Source: Promethearchaeati archaeon
Lineage (GTDB): Archaea; Asgardarchaeota; Heimdallarchaeia; Heimdallarchaeales; Heimdallarchaeaceae
Length of the DNA: 64,000 bases
Assembly: GCA_013166775.1 (NCBI GenBank)
Contig: JABLTJ010000003.1
Span: forward strand, 1 to 64,000
Direction: 5' to 3'
The notes beneath the pieces are model-generated. The model was not told where the DNA came from. It searched no databases and saw only the letters and a list, made by a program, of their open reading frames with translations. Both the position numbers and the translations under genes were made by a program. Positions 44,491 to 51,674 of this stretch are shown piece after piece (positions within the stretch are counted from its first letter, which is position 1; the number at the start of each line of letters is the position of its first letter).

Positions 44491-45636
44491 TTATAATCGT
44501 CCTTTAATCAAGAATTTGAAATAAGCAAATTTGAACGCCTTCTTGAATAATCCAAACAAAAGAGTTGAATTTAATCCGTATTTTTTTGGAGGGTAGTTAT
44601 AACTGAAATGCAATAACATAGATTTTTTGAAGGATGTTAATATGAAACAGATTGTTAATCCCTTGTATTTAGCTTTGGGAGGTTTCCCTTTAAGTTCTGA
44701 AATTAAGTTTTTCACTAAAATATTAGAAGAGAAGTGCGAAACAGTTCCAGATTTTGAAACTGGTAAATTTGTTCCATCTCCGATTGCATAGATGTTGTCA
44801 TGTTCGTTGTGTTTCATTGTATATCTATCAGTAGTAATCCATCCTTCTCTATCACCCAATCCAGAGTCTTTTATGACATCTTGACCTTCATGAGGAGGTA
44901 TTATTATAAGACTTTCATATCCTATTTCTTCTCCTTCAAGAGATAGTACTTTGTTGTTTTCATTATCAATTGTTTCGAAATTGAAAAATGGAGTGAACTT
45001 GATGTTTCTTTTAGCAAAAAGTTTCTCTACTTTCTTAGCAGGTTCAGCCATTGTGAAAGCTCTTGATAATGGATAGAGAAATCTGATTGTTGATTTGTGT
45101 CTTATTCCTCTCTTACGTAGGTATTTATCTAATAAAAATGCGAATTCAATTGGAGTAGGTGGGCATTTGTAAGGTACGGTTGTCGGAGTAATAACAATAG
45201 TTCCTCCATCAAACTCCATAAGTTTTTCTTTTAGATGTTCAACTCCATCTTTGGTATAAAATTCGCAAACATTATCAGTTTGACAATATGCATCAAGTTT
45301 CTCTTGTGCCATTCTTGCTCCTGTTGCTAAGATAAGAAAATCGTATAGGATATTTTTCCCATTTTCTATTGTTACTATGTTTTTTTCAGGGTCTATCTTT
45401 GTAGCAATGTTTTTAATCCAGTTTACTTCTTTACTCAGTAATTTAGAAATTGGCTTTAAGAGATTAGAAATTGGTTTATCTTGAAAAACCCAAAATAAGT
45501 ACTCTGGTTCATAGATATTTTCTTCCTTTGGCTCAATCAAAGTGATTTTGACTTTTTTTCTATTTATTTTACGTGCTAAATGATTAGCTGTAGCTAAACC
45601 AGAAAAACCTCCACCTATTATAACTATATTTTTCAT
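44491..45636 (-). CDS. SQR/FccB-like FAD sulfide oxidoreductase
   Basis: 381 residues, a two-dinucleotide-binding-domain flavoprotein. The FAD site is IVIIGGGFSGLATANHLA at the start, with ILATGA in the middle and IYAIGDGTNL near the end. Two Cys match the active pair of sulfide:quinone reductases: VPYKCPPTPIEFAF (about 165) and GLTICFILTSFKKS (about 335). The C-terminus is amphipathic and basic (FKFAYFKFLIKGRL), as in membrane-surface SQRs. Likely oxidises sulfide to persulfide or polysulfide; the acceptor may be a quinone or the neighbouring TusA. SQR versus related flavocytochrome subunits is uncertain. Confidence 0.82.
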   Translation of the reverse strand: MKNIVIIGGGFSGLATANHLARKINRKKVKITLIEPKEENIYEPEYLFWVFQDKPISNLLKPISKLLSKEVNWIKNIATKIDPEKNIVTIENGKNILYDFLILATGARMAQEKLDAYCQTDNVCEFYTKDGVEHLKEKLMEFDGGTIVITPTTVPYKCPPTPIEFAFLLDKYLRKRGIRHKSTIRFLYPLSRAFTMAEPAKKVEKLFAKRNIKFTPFFNFETIDNENNKVLSLEGEEIGYESLIIIPPHEGQDVIKDSGLGDREGWITTDRYTMKHNEHDNIYAIGDGTNLPVSKSGTVSHFSSNILVKNLISELKGKPPKAKYKGLTICFILTSFKKSMLLHFSYNYPPKKYGLNSTLLFGLFKKAFKFAYFKFLIKGRL

Positions 45637-45646
45637 TTTAGTTCCT

Positions 45647-45886
45647 TCAGTGTAGTTTTTTTACAATATAACGATCGAAACCGTCTTCATTGATTAGTGC
45701 AGTTAATTCATGTTTTGCTTTATCAACCCAAGCGGGAACATCTACTCTTGTTCCCTCATCAGAGCTTAGCAAAGCAATGAATTCTCCAACTTCTGCTTGA
45801 CGTATTGCTTTAATCAGTTCCATCATTGGTCCTGGGCAAAACGCCCCTCTTGCATCTACTTCTATAGCTATTTCATAATCAGTCAT
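45647..45886 (-). CDS. tusA: TusA-family sulfurtransferase (first copy)
   Basis: 79 residues. The motif is VDARGAFCPGPMMELIKAI, CPGP in place of CPxP, keeping the reactive Cys. It is the first gene of the leftward operon, followed ten bases later by the SQR-like gene. ATG at 45886 follows AAGGTGAATAA. Two TusA copies in one operon suggest that one works with the SQR-like enzyme and one with DsrE2, which is inference. Confidence 0.88.
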   Translation of the reverse strand: MTDYEIAIEVDARGAFCPGPMMELIKAIRQAEVGEFIALLSSDEGTRVDVPAWVDKAKHELTALINEDGFDRYIVKKLH

Positions 45887-45903
45887 TTATTCACCTTATT
45901 GTT

Positions 45904-45947
45904 CGGTTGTGACGAGTTTAACATAATTGCTCACAACCGTATAAAAG
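45904..45947 (-). promoter_or_regulatory. Promoter and perfect inverted repeat of sulfur operon
   Basis: The arms CGGTTGTGA (45904-45912) and TCACAACCG (45931-45939) are perfect 9-bp inverted repeats with an 18-base spacer. On the minus strand the TATA-like CTTTTATA (45940-45947) abuts the upstream arm, so the repeats flank the likely transcription start about 25 bases downstream. This fits a dimeric repressor. The operon's own MarR-like regulator is the natural candidate. Confidence 0.6.
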
Positions 45948-46172
45948 TATTTGGTTTTTCTTATTTTCTCCATTTTAAAAAAACAACGTTATTAATAATA
46001 TATTTAATGAAGTACTTTGCTTTTATTGGTTCAAAATTTTAATTACAATATAAAATAATTATTTCATAAGAAGTGAATATACTAAATAGGAACAAGATGA
46101 AACAAGTGAAATTAACGAATTTTGTAATAATGTTTCAATAGTTCTTTTATTAGTTCTCATATAAATTAAGAT
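45948..46172. other. AT-rich intergenic region
   Basis: No ORF longer than a few dozen codons and no RNA gene recognised. The stretch is very AT-rich and repeats A/T runs (TAATAATATATTTAATGAAG). It separates the sulfur operon from the membrane protein gene. Confidence 0.4.
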
Positions 46173-46628
46173 CTATTTGACTATTTTCAGAATTAGTGCT
46201 GTTATTGGAAATGCTAGAAGAAGGACCCCTCCAATAATAGTTGGGATTCCAGCTTTAACAAGACCATATTCAGTAATCAGCAATATACCTATTGTGATAG
46301 CTACAACACTTGTAAAAGTAAGAAACACTACAAGTCTTTTATTTAATAAAGTTTCTTTCAAATTTTCCTTGCTAAAAGCTCTATATTCTGGATGTTCCTT
46401 AACAAACTCTCTGTGTTCCTTAATTTTTCTTATCACCCAAATAACTAAAGGAATCAAAAGAAGTATTCCAACACCCGAGAGAATTAAACCTAATAGAAGC
46501 TCTTCCATAACTAAAAACATTATTCCAAGACCTATGGGTAATGCAATTAAGCCAATAAGAAGGAAACCAAAAAAAATCTTAGCGAAAGTAATACCAAAAT
46601 CTCTAGGTACAGGTATGGGAATTACCAT
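46173..46628 (-). CDS. Four-helix membrane protein
   Basis: 151 residues. N-terminal MVIPIPVPRDFG, then hydrophobic helices (AKIFFGFLLIGLIALPIGLG; ELLLGLILSGVGILLLIPLV; VVFLTFTSVVAITIGILLI; GIPTIIGGVLLLAFPI). Between the second and third is a charged loop (HREFVKEHPEYRAFSKENL). No family recognised. The opposite strand carries a long open frame over the same interval, but the amphipathic/hydrophobic pattern is coherent only on this strand. Confidence 0.65.
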   Translation of the reverse strand: MVIPIPVPRDFGITFAKIFFGFLLIGLIALPIGLGIMFLVMEELLLGLILSGVGILLLIPLVIWVIRKIKEHREFVKEHPEYRAFSKENLKETLLNKRLVVFLTFTSVVAITIGILLITEYGLVKAGIPTIIGGVLLLAFPITALILKIVK

Positions 46629-46803
46629 ATTGAATCCTTCGAGTTTTAGAATTAAATTATTTAAACTTTTTTACATTTCTGAAACCTTTTCTTTAAACAT
46701 TATGTCTTTTTGCATATTTAGCTATATGAAATAGATATTGAAGATTCTTCTAGTCAAGCGTTTTGGTCTGTAAAAATGCAATAGTTTCATTTTCGGGAAT
46801 ATC

Positions 46804-46815
46804 TTTTTATATATG
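46804..46815 (+). promoter_or_regulatory. TATA box of the hydrogenase/Hdr operon
   Basis: TTTTTATATATG at 46804-46815. The expected start of transcription is near 46835-46840, giving a 5' leader of about 65 bases before the ATG at 46902. The leader contains the inverted repeat listed separately and GGTGAG before the start codon. Confidence 0.55.
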
Positions 46816-46848
46816 TATAGGCTTCTGCGTATGATACGGTTGTCGAAA

Positions 46849-46879
46849 AGTTCGTTTCTAAACTGCAATAAAACGAACT
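46849..46879. repeat. Perfect 9-bp inverted repeat in the hydrogenase operon leader
   Basis: AGTTCGTTT (46849-46857) and AAACGAACT (46871-46879) are exact inverted arms with a 13-base spacer. They lie downstream of the TATA box and 22 bases before the first start codon. A redox or metal regulator could bind here, or the RNA could fold into a hairpin. Confidence 0.55.
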
Positions 46880-46901
46880 CTAAGTAATAACCGGTGAGAA
46901 T

Positions 46902-47594
46902 ATGATAGCAGTATGGATTAGTTTAATAGTTACTGCCATCTTGGTAGCTGGCTCAATTTCTTTACGTATTATTTCTAAAGAGGGAGAGGAAGGAAGAATC
47001 ATCAGACCTAATGAGAAATTATCTGATGAATTCATGGAGGATTTAGCGCTAGTACCTGGTGGTGATAAAATAAAAGAATGCATACAATGTGGCATTTGTT
47101 CTGCTAGTTGCCCTGTTTCTTTTGCTATGGATTATACTCCTAGACAAATATGGGAACTTCTGAGATCTGGGCAATTAAAAAAAGCACTAAATAGTCACAC
47201 TGTATGGTTGTGCTCTTCTTGTTACAAATGTGCTGTAAGATGTTCGACTGGCATCCCCTTTACTGACGTAATGTATGGATTAAAGCGCTTAGGTAAAGAG
47301 AAGAAATTGAATCAAAAGGGTATAAGTGGACCAATCTGGGCAAGTACTTTTCTTAACAATGTTCGTCGTTATGATCGAATCACTGATTTATTTGTAATGA
47401 TTATGTTTATGGTTAAGAAACAACCCTTCAGAATACTTTCAATCATTCCAGAATCTTGGGGAATGTTCACTAAAGGACGAGTTCCGTTTAAGAATCTCAT
47501 GATGCTTGTTCCTAAAACAATCAAATCTTTTTTCACTAAGAGCGATGTCAAGAAGATGATGAAATGGATAGATAAAAACGTGGAGATTAGTTAA
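46902..47594 (+). CDS. hdrC: HdrC-like iron-sulfur protein with N-terminal membrane helix
   Basis: 230 residues. Begins with a hydrophobic helix (AVWISLIVTAILVAGSISL, about 3-21) followed by positive residues, unlike ordinary soluble HdrC. Two 4Fe-4S motifs follow: CIQCGICSASCP (C60, 63, 66, 70) and CSSCYKCAVRC (C104, 107, 110, 114). This is the electron conduit between HdrA and HdrB. The C-terminal 110 residues are basic. First gene of a nine-gene operon; the stop codon is directly followed by the hdrB start. Confidence 0.88.
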   Translation: MIAVWISLIVTAILVAGSISLRIISKEGEEGRIIRPNEKLSDEFMEDLALVPGGDKIKECIQCGICSASCPVSFAMDYTPRQIWELLRSGQLKKALNSHTVWLCSSCYKCAVRCSTGIPFTDVMYGLKRLGKEKKLNQKGISGPIWASTFLNNVRRYDRITDLFVMIMFMVKKQPFRILSIIPESWGMFTKGRVPFKNLMMLVPKTIKSFFTKSDVKKMMKWIDKNVEIS

Positions 47595-48491
47595 ATGACT
47601 GAAGTAGAAAAAAAGGGAGGATATACTTACTTTCCCGGATGTGCTCTAGAAGGAATTCAAGAACCTTACAAAAAATCTACAGAAGCAGTTGCTAAAGAAT
47701 TAGGGATTGTCTTAAACGAGCTTAAATCATGGAACTGTTGTGGAACTCCCTCCATCATTGGTGTAGATGAGATTAAGGCTCTAGCTTTGTCTGCTAGAAA
47801 TCTTGCCTTAGCAGCAAAAGAAGGAGATCAAATTGTAAGTCCCTGTAACACTTGTTTTGGTACTCTGAAAAAAGTGAATAGATACATGGAATATAATAAA
47901 GAAATTTACTCTGCAATAAACGGTTCCCTGAATGCTGCGGGATTATCTTATGAACCTAACACTGTAGAAGTAAGACATTTTGTAGATATCTTAGTAAATG
48001 ATTATGGAATAGAAGAGATTAGGAAAAGAGTCAAAAGACCTCTTACAGGTTTCCGTGTAGTTCCATTTTATGGATGTCATTTTTCTAGACCTTTTGGTGA
48101 ACATGATGATGTAGAAAATCCAAGAAAAATGGATGATTTAATCAAAATTTCTGGAGCAGAATGGGTAGATTATCCAATGAAATTTACCTGTTGCGGAGCT
48201 ACTCTTCCAGTAACTGATCCAAAGATTGGTTATCGACTTATACATGAGATTCTCAGATCAGCGAAGGAAGTAAAAGCTGATTTCATAATTACATCGTGTC
48301 CTCTCTGTCAAACTAACTTAGAAATGTTTCAGAGAGTAGCAGGAAATATGTATGGTGGCAAGCACCACATTCCTGTTTTATATGTTACTCAATTAGTTGG
48401 ATATGCACTTGGGCTTTCAGTAAAGGAACTGATGATAGATAAAACTCTGGTCAAGCCAAAAAGACTTATTGAAAAAAGTGAGGTGGTCTAA
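47595..48491 (+). CDS. hdrB: HdrB-like heterodisulfide reductase subunit
   Basis: 298 residues with two complete CCG domains. The first: FPGCALEG, then WNCCGTPSI and CNTCFGTL. The second: YGCHFSRP, FTCCGATLP and CPLCQTNLEMF. In methanogens these cysteines hold two non-cubane 4Fe-4S clusters that cleave the CoM-S-S-CoB heterodisulfide; here the natural disulfide is unknown and may be different. The start abuts hdrC's stop, and the stop overlaps the next start by one base, so translation is coupled. Confidence 0.92.
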   Translation: MTEVEKKGGYTYFPGCALEGIQEPYKKSTEAVAKELGIVLNELKSWNCCGTPSIIGVDEIKALALSARNLALAAKEGDQIVSPCNTCFGTLKKVNRYMEYNKEIYSAINGSLNAAGLSYEPNTVEVRHFVDILVNDYGIEEIRKRVKRPLTGFRVVPFYGCHFSRPFGEHDDVENPRKMDDLIKISGAEWVDYPMKFTCCGATLPVTDPKIGYRLIHEILRSAKEVKADFIITSCPLCQTNLEMFQRVAGNMYGGKHHIPVLYVTQLVGYALGLSVKELMIDKTLVKPKRLIEKSEVV

Positions 48492-49774
48492 TGACATCTG
48501 AAGCAGATCCAAGAATTGGAGTATTTGTGTGTAAATGTGGAAAAAACATTGCAGCAAAAGTCGCAGTTAATGAAGTAGCAGAATATGCAAAAACATTAGA
48601 TAATGTAGAGTTTAGTCAAGTAAATACTTTTACCTGTTCAGCAGTAGGACAAAATGCTATCAAGGATGCCGTAAAGGAACACAATCTAGATAGAGTAGTT
48701 GTAGCGAGTTGCTCACCTACTATGCACGAAAGCACTTTTCAAGCTGCTACTGAAGAAGCTGGAATAAATAGATATCAATTCCAAATGGCAAACATAAGAG
48801 AATTCTCTTCATGGGTTACCAAAGATCCAGCTGAAGCTACAAGCAAAGCTAAGAGAATAGTAACAGGTGCCGTAAGAAGAGTCGCATTTCATGAACCACT
48901 TGAAGAAGTAATCGTTCCAGTTAATCCAAATACGTTAGTCATTGGTGGTGGAATCGCAGGAATTTCTGCTGCATTAAAAATTGCAGATGCTGGCCATAAA
49001 GTTATCTTAGTAGAAAAAGAACCTTCTATAGGTGGAAGGATGGCTCAACTAGATAAAACTTTTCCAACATTGGATTGTGCAGCATGTATTCTATCACCTC
49101 GAATGGTAGATGTTGGAAAGCATCCAAACATAGAGATGATGGCTTATTCTGAAGTCGTAGCTGTTGATGGTTACATAGGAAATTTCAATGCTAAAATAAA
49201 GAACAAAGCTAAGTCAGTAGATGAAGAAAAGTGTACTAGTTGTGGAGATTGTTGGGAAAACTGTCCCGTTAGATATACTGCTTATACAGAACCAGCAAAA
49301 ATAGTTCCTGCATTGCTTTATGATGAGAAAACCTTCTTAGATAAAATCATAACCAAGTACAAAGATAGACGAGGAGCTATTATGCCAGTTCTTGAGGCAA
49401 TTAATAGTGAATACCGTTATCTTCCTGAAGAGAGCTTGAAATATGTTGCAGTACAAATGGATTATCCTCTCAGTTCTATTTATAGAATTGCTACATTCTA
49501 CAATGCATACAGCTTAGAACCAAGAGGAGATCATCTGATAAGCGTCTGTATGGGAACAACATGTCATGTTAAAGGAGCTCCAAGGCTTGTTGAAAGGCTA
49601 AAGAGCGAGTTGAAAATTGATATTGGTGAGACTACAGATGACGGTAAATTTACTTTAGAAACAGTTCGATGTTTGGGCTGTTGTAGCTTAGCTCCGGTGA
49701 TAACGATAGATGGTGAAGCTTTCGGTAATATGAAACCGAGTAGAATTCCAAGGGTGCTTGATAAATATGAGTGA
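48491..49774 (+). CDS. N-terminal half of HdrA fused to NuoE-like 2Fe-2S domain
   Basis: 427 residues. Residues 1-265 are HdrA: the N-terminal FeS region (VFVCKCGKN, FTCSAVG, ASCSPTMHES), the FAD-binding GGGIAG (152-157) with CAACILSPRM, and the inserted ferredoxin motif C248-x2-C251-x2-C254-x3-C258. From about 270 the sequence is NuoE/HoxE-like: YLPEESLKYVA, YPLSSIYRIATFYNAYS, and the 2Fe-2S ligands C353, C358 (CMGTTCHVKGA) and C394, C398 (CLGCCSLAP). The C-terminal half of HdrA, with the rest of the flavin site, is encoded in the gene at 51674. Stop overlaps the next start by eight bases. Confidence 0.9.
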   Translation: MTSEADPRIGVFVCKCGKNIAAKVAVNEVAEYAKTLDNVEFSQVNTFTCSAVGQNAIKDAVKEHNLDRVVVASCSPTMHESTFQAATEEAGINRYQFQMANIREFSSWVTKDPAEATSKAKRIVTGAVRRVAFHEPLEEVIVPVNPNTLVIGGGIAGISAALKIADAGHKVILVEKEPSIGGRMAQLDKTFPTLDCAACILSPRMVDVGKHPNIEMMAYSEVVAVDGYIGNFNAKIKNKAKSVDEEKCTSCGDCWENCPVRYTAYTEPAKIVPALLYDEKTFLDKIITKYKDRRGAIMPVLEAINSEYRYLPEESLKYVAVQMDYPLSSIYRIATFYNAYSLEPRGDHLISVCMGTTCHVKGAPRLVERLKSELKIDIGETTDDGKFTLETVRCLGCCSLAPVITIDGEAFGNMKPSRIPRVLDKYE

Positions 49775-51674
49775 TATAAAACCAGCTGATATTAATATTC
49801 TGAGAGCTAAGGGAGAAGAATCTCTTTATCCAGATAGACCTAAAATTGGAATTAGCATGGCTTCATGCGGATTAGCTGCTGGTGCTGGGAAAATTTTGGA
49901 AACAATTGAAGGAGAATTGAAGAACCTAGATCTTGATTGGATTGTTACAAAAACAGGATGTCCTGGTTTTTGCCAAAAAGAACCTCTATTATATTATCAT
50001 GCACCTGGAAAAGAGAAAATTTACTTCGGTGAATTAACGGAGAAGAAAGCAAAAGATTTAGTCAAAGAGTTATCCGAAAATACAGTAGATAGAGATTTTG
50101 CTACATGGAAAATTATGTCTGATGTTACAATTGATGATAAGACATTGTTCATTAGTGAAGAAACAGAAATCGAAGATATTCCATTATACCAAGAATATGA
50201 TTTTTTTAAAAAACAACATAAAATTGCTCTTAGAAACTGTGGTTTCATTGATCCTCAAAGTATAGAGGAATATATCGCAAAAGGAGGGTATGCAGCTTTC
50301 CAAAAAGCTTTGAAAATGAAACCAGACGAGGTTATTGATTTCATTAAGAAATCAGGACTACGTGGAAGAGGTGGAGGAGGATTCCCTACGGGATTAAAGT
50401 GGGAACTCTGTTCCAAAGAAGATTCAGATATTAAGTATATTATCTGTAACGCAGATGAAGGAGATCCTGGAGCATATATGGATAGAAGTATACTTGAGGG
50501 TGATCCTCACTCTATAATCGAAGGGATGCTGATTGGTGCCTATGGTATCGGATCTAATGAAGGCTATATCTATGTAAGAGCTGAATATCCATTAGCAATA
50601 GAATTGCTAGATATTGCAGTTCAACAAGCTCGTGAAAATGGTTTTCTTGGAGCAAATATCCTCAATTCAGGTTTTAGTTTTGATATTAATCTTGCATATG
50701 GAGCAGGTGCTTTTGTTTGTGGTGAAGAGACAGCTCTAATAGCATCAATAGAAGGTAGACCAGTTGAACCAAGAATAAGACCTCCCTTTCCATCACAATC
50801 AGGTTTATGGGAGAAACCTACCAACATTAACAATGTAGAAACTTGGGCTAATGTACCCCCAATTATTCTGAAAGGACATGATTGGTATTCCTCTTTAGGA
50901 ACAGAAACAAGTAAGGGAACAAAAGTATTTTCTCTAGTTGGTAAAATTAACAACACAGGACTAGTGGAAGTTCCTATGGGAATTACTTTGCGAGAAATCA
51001 TCTACGATGTAGGTGGAGGTATAATCGATAATAAGAAATTCAAAGCTATTCAAACAGGTGGTCCATCAGGTGGATGCCTTCCTGAAAGCCATATTGATCT
51101 ACCAGTGGATTATGAGAGTCTCAAGGAAGCTGGGTCTATAATGGGGTCAGGAGGAATGATTGTTGTTGATGAAGACACTTGCATTGTGGACCTTGCGAAA
51201 TTCTTTATAGATTTTACTAGAGATGAATCTTGTGGTAAATGTGTTTCTTGTCGTGATGGATTAGATGCATGTCACGAAATTCTGAATAAAATAACTGAAG
51301 GAAAATCTGCTTTAGAAGACCTAGATTACTTAGAAGAGCTTGGACAATCAATTGTTGATTTCTCAATGTGCGGTTTAGGAACCACAGCTCCAAATCCTGT
51401 TCTGACAACTCTACGATATTTCAAAGATGAATATATAGCTCATATCGAGAAAAAAGAATGCTCAGCTAAAGTTTGCAAAGCGTTAATTACCTATGAAATA
51501 ATCAAAGATAATTGTGTTGGATGCCAGGCATGTGCTAGACTTTGTCCAGAAAATGCAATAAAAGGGCAGAAAGATAAAGTCCACAAGATTAACCAAGAAC
51601 TCTGTATAAAATGCGGAGTCTGTTTTGATACGTGTAGATACGATGCAATTCTAATAAGGAGTGGTGATAAATAA
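49767..51674 (+). CDS. nuoF: NuoF-like NAD(P)-linked diaphorase subunit with extra FeS domains
   Basis: 635 residues. The N-terminal 110 residues are a thioredoxin-like 2Fe-2S domain (SMASCGLAAGAGK and TGCPGFCQKEP). The NuoF core follows: NAD site GLRGRGGGGFPTGLKW, FMN site CNADEGDPGAYMDR, AYGAGAFVCGEETALI, and the 4Fe-4S motif ESCGKCVSCRDGL with SMCGLG. At the C-terminus two ferredoxin motifs, CVGCQACARLCP and CIKCGVCFDTCR, are added, as in HydB of bifurcating hydrogenases. It should oxidise or reduce NAD(P)H with FMN. ATG at 49767 follows AGGGTG; the next gene overlaps by one base. Confidence 0.92.
   Translation: MSDIKPADINILRAKGEESLYPDRPKIGISMASCGLAAGAGKILETIEGELKNLDLDWIVTKTGCPGFCQKEPLLYYHAPGKEKIYFGELTEKKAKDLVKELSENTVDRDFATWKIMSDVTIDDKTLFISEETEIEDIPLYQEYDFFKKQHKIALRNCGFIDPQSIEEYIAKGGYAAFQKALKMKPDEVIDFIKKSGLRGRGGGGFPTGLKWELCSKEDSDIKYIICNADEGDPGAYMDRSILEGDPHSIIEGMLIGAYGIGSNEGYIYVRAEYPLAIELLDIAVQQARENGFLGANILNSGFSFDINLAYGAGAFVCGEETALIASIEGRPVEPRIRPPFPSQSGLWEKPTNINNVETWANVPPIILKGHDWYSSLGTETSKGTKVFSLVGKINNTGLVEVPMGITLREIIYDVGGGIIDNKKFKAIQTGGPSGGCLPESHIDLPVDYESLKEAGSIMGSGGMIVVDEDTCIVDLAKFFIDFTRDESCGKCVSCRDGLDACHEILNKITEGKSALEDLDYLEELGQSIVDFSMCGLGTTAPNPVLTTLRYFKDEYIAHIEKKECSAKVCKALITYEIIKDNCVGCQACARLCPENAIKGQKDKVHKINQELCIKCGVCFDTCRYDAILIRSGDK

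Noticed and set aside
46177..46734. 185-codon open frame on the plus strand over the small membrane protein
   Set aside because: Rich in Pro, Arg and Ser without a coherent pattern; the minus strand gives four clean membrane helices and a proper start. Treated as a shadow.
50621..51001. 126-codon open frame on the minus strand inside nuoF
   Set aside because: Opposite strongly conserved NuoF motifs; no supporting start signal.
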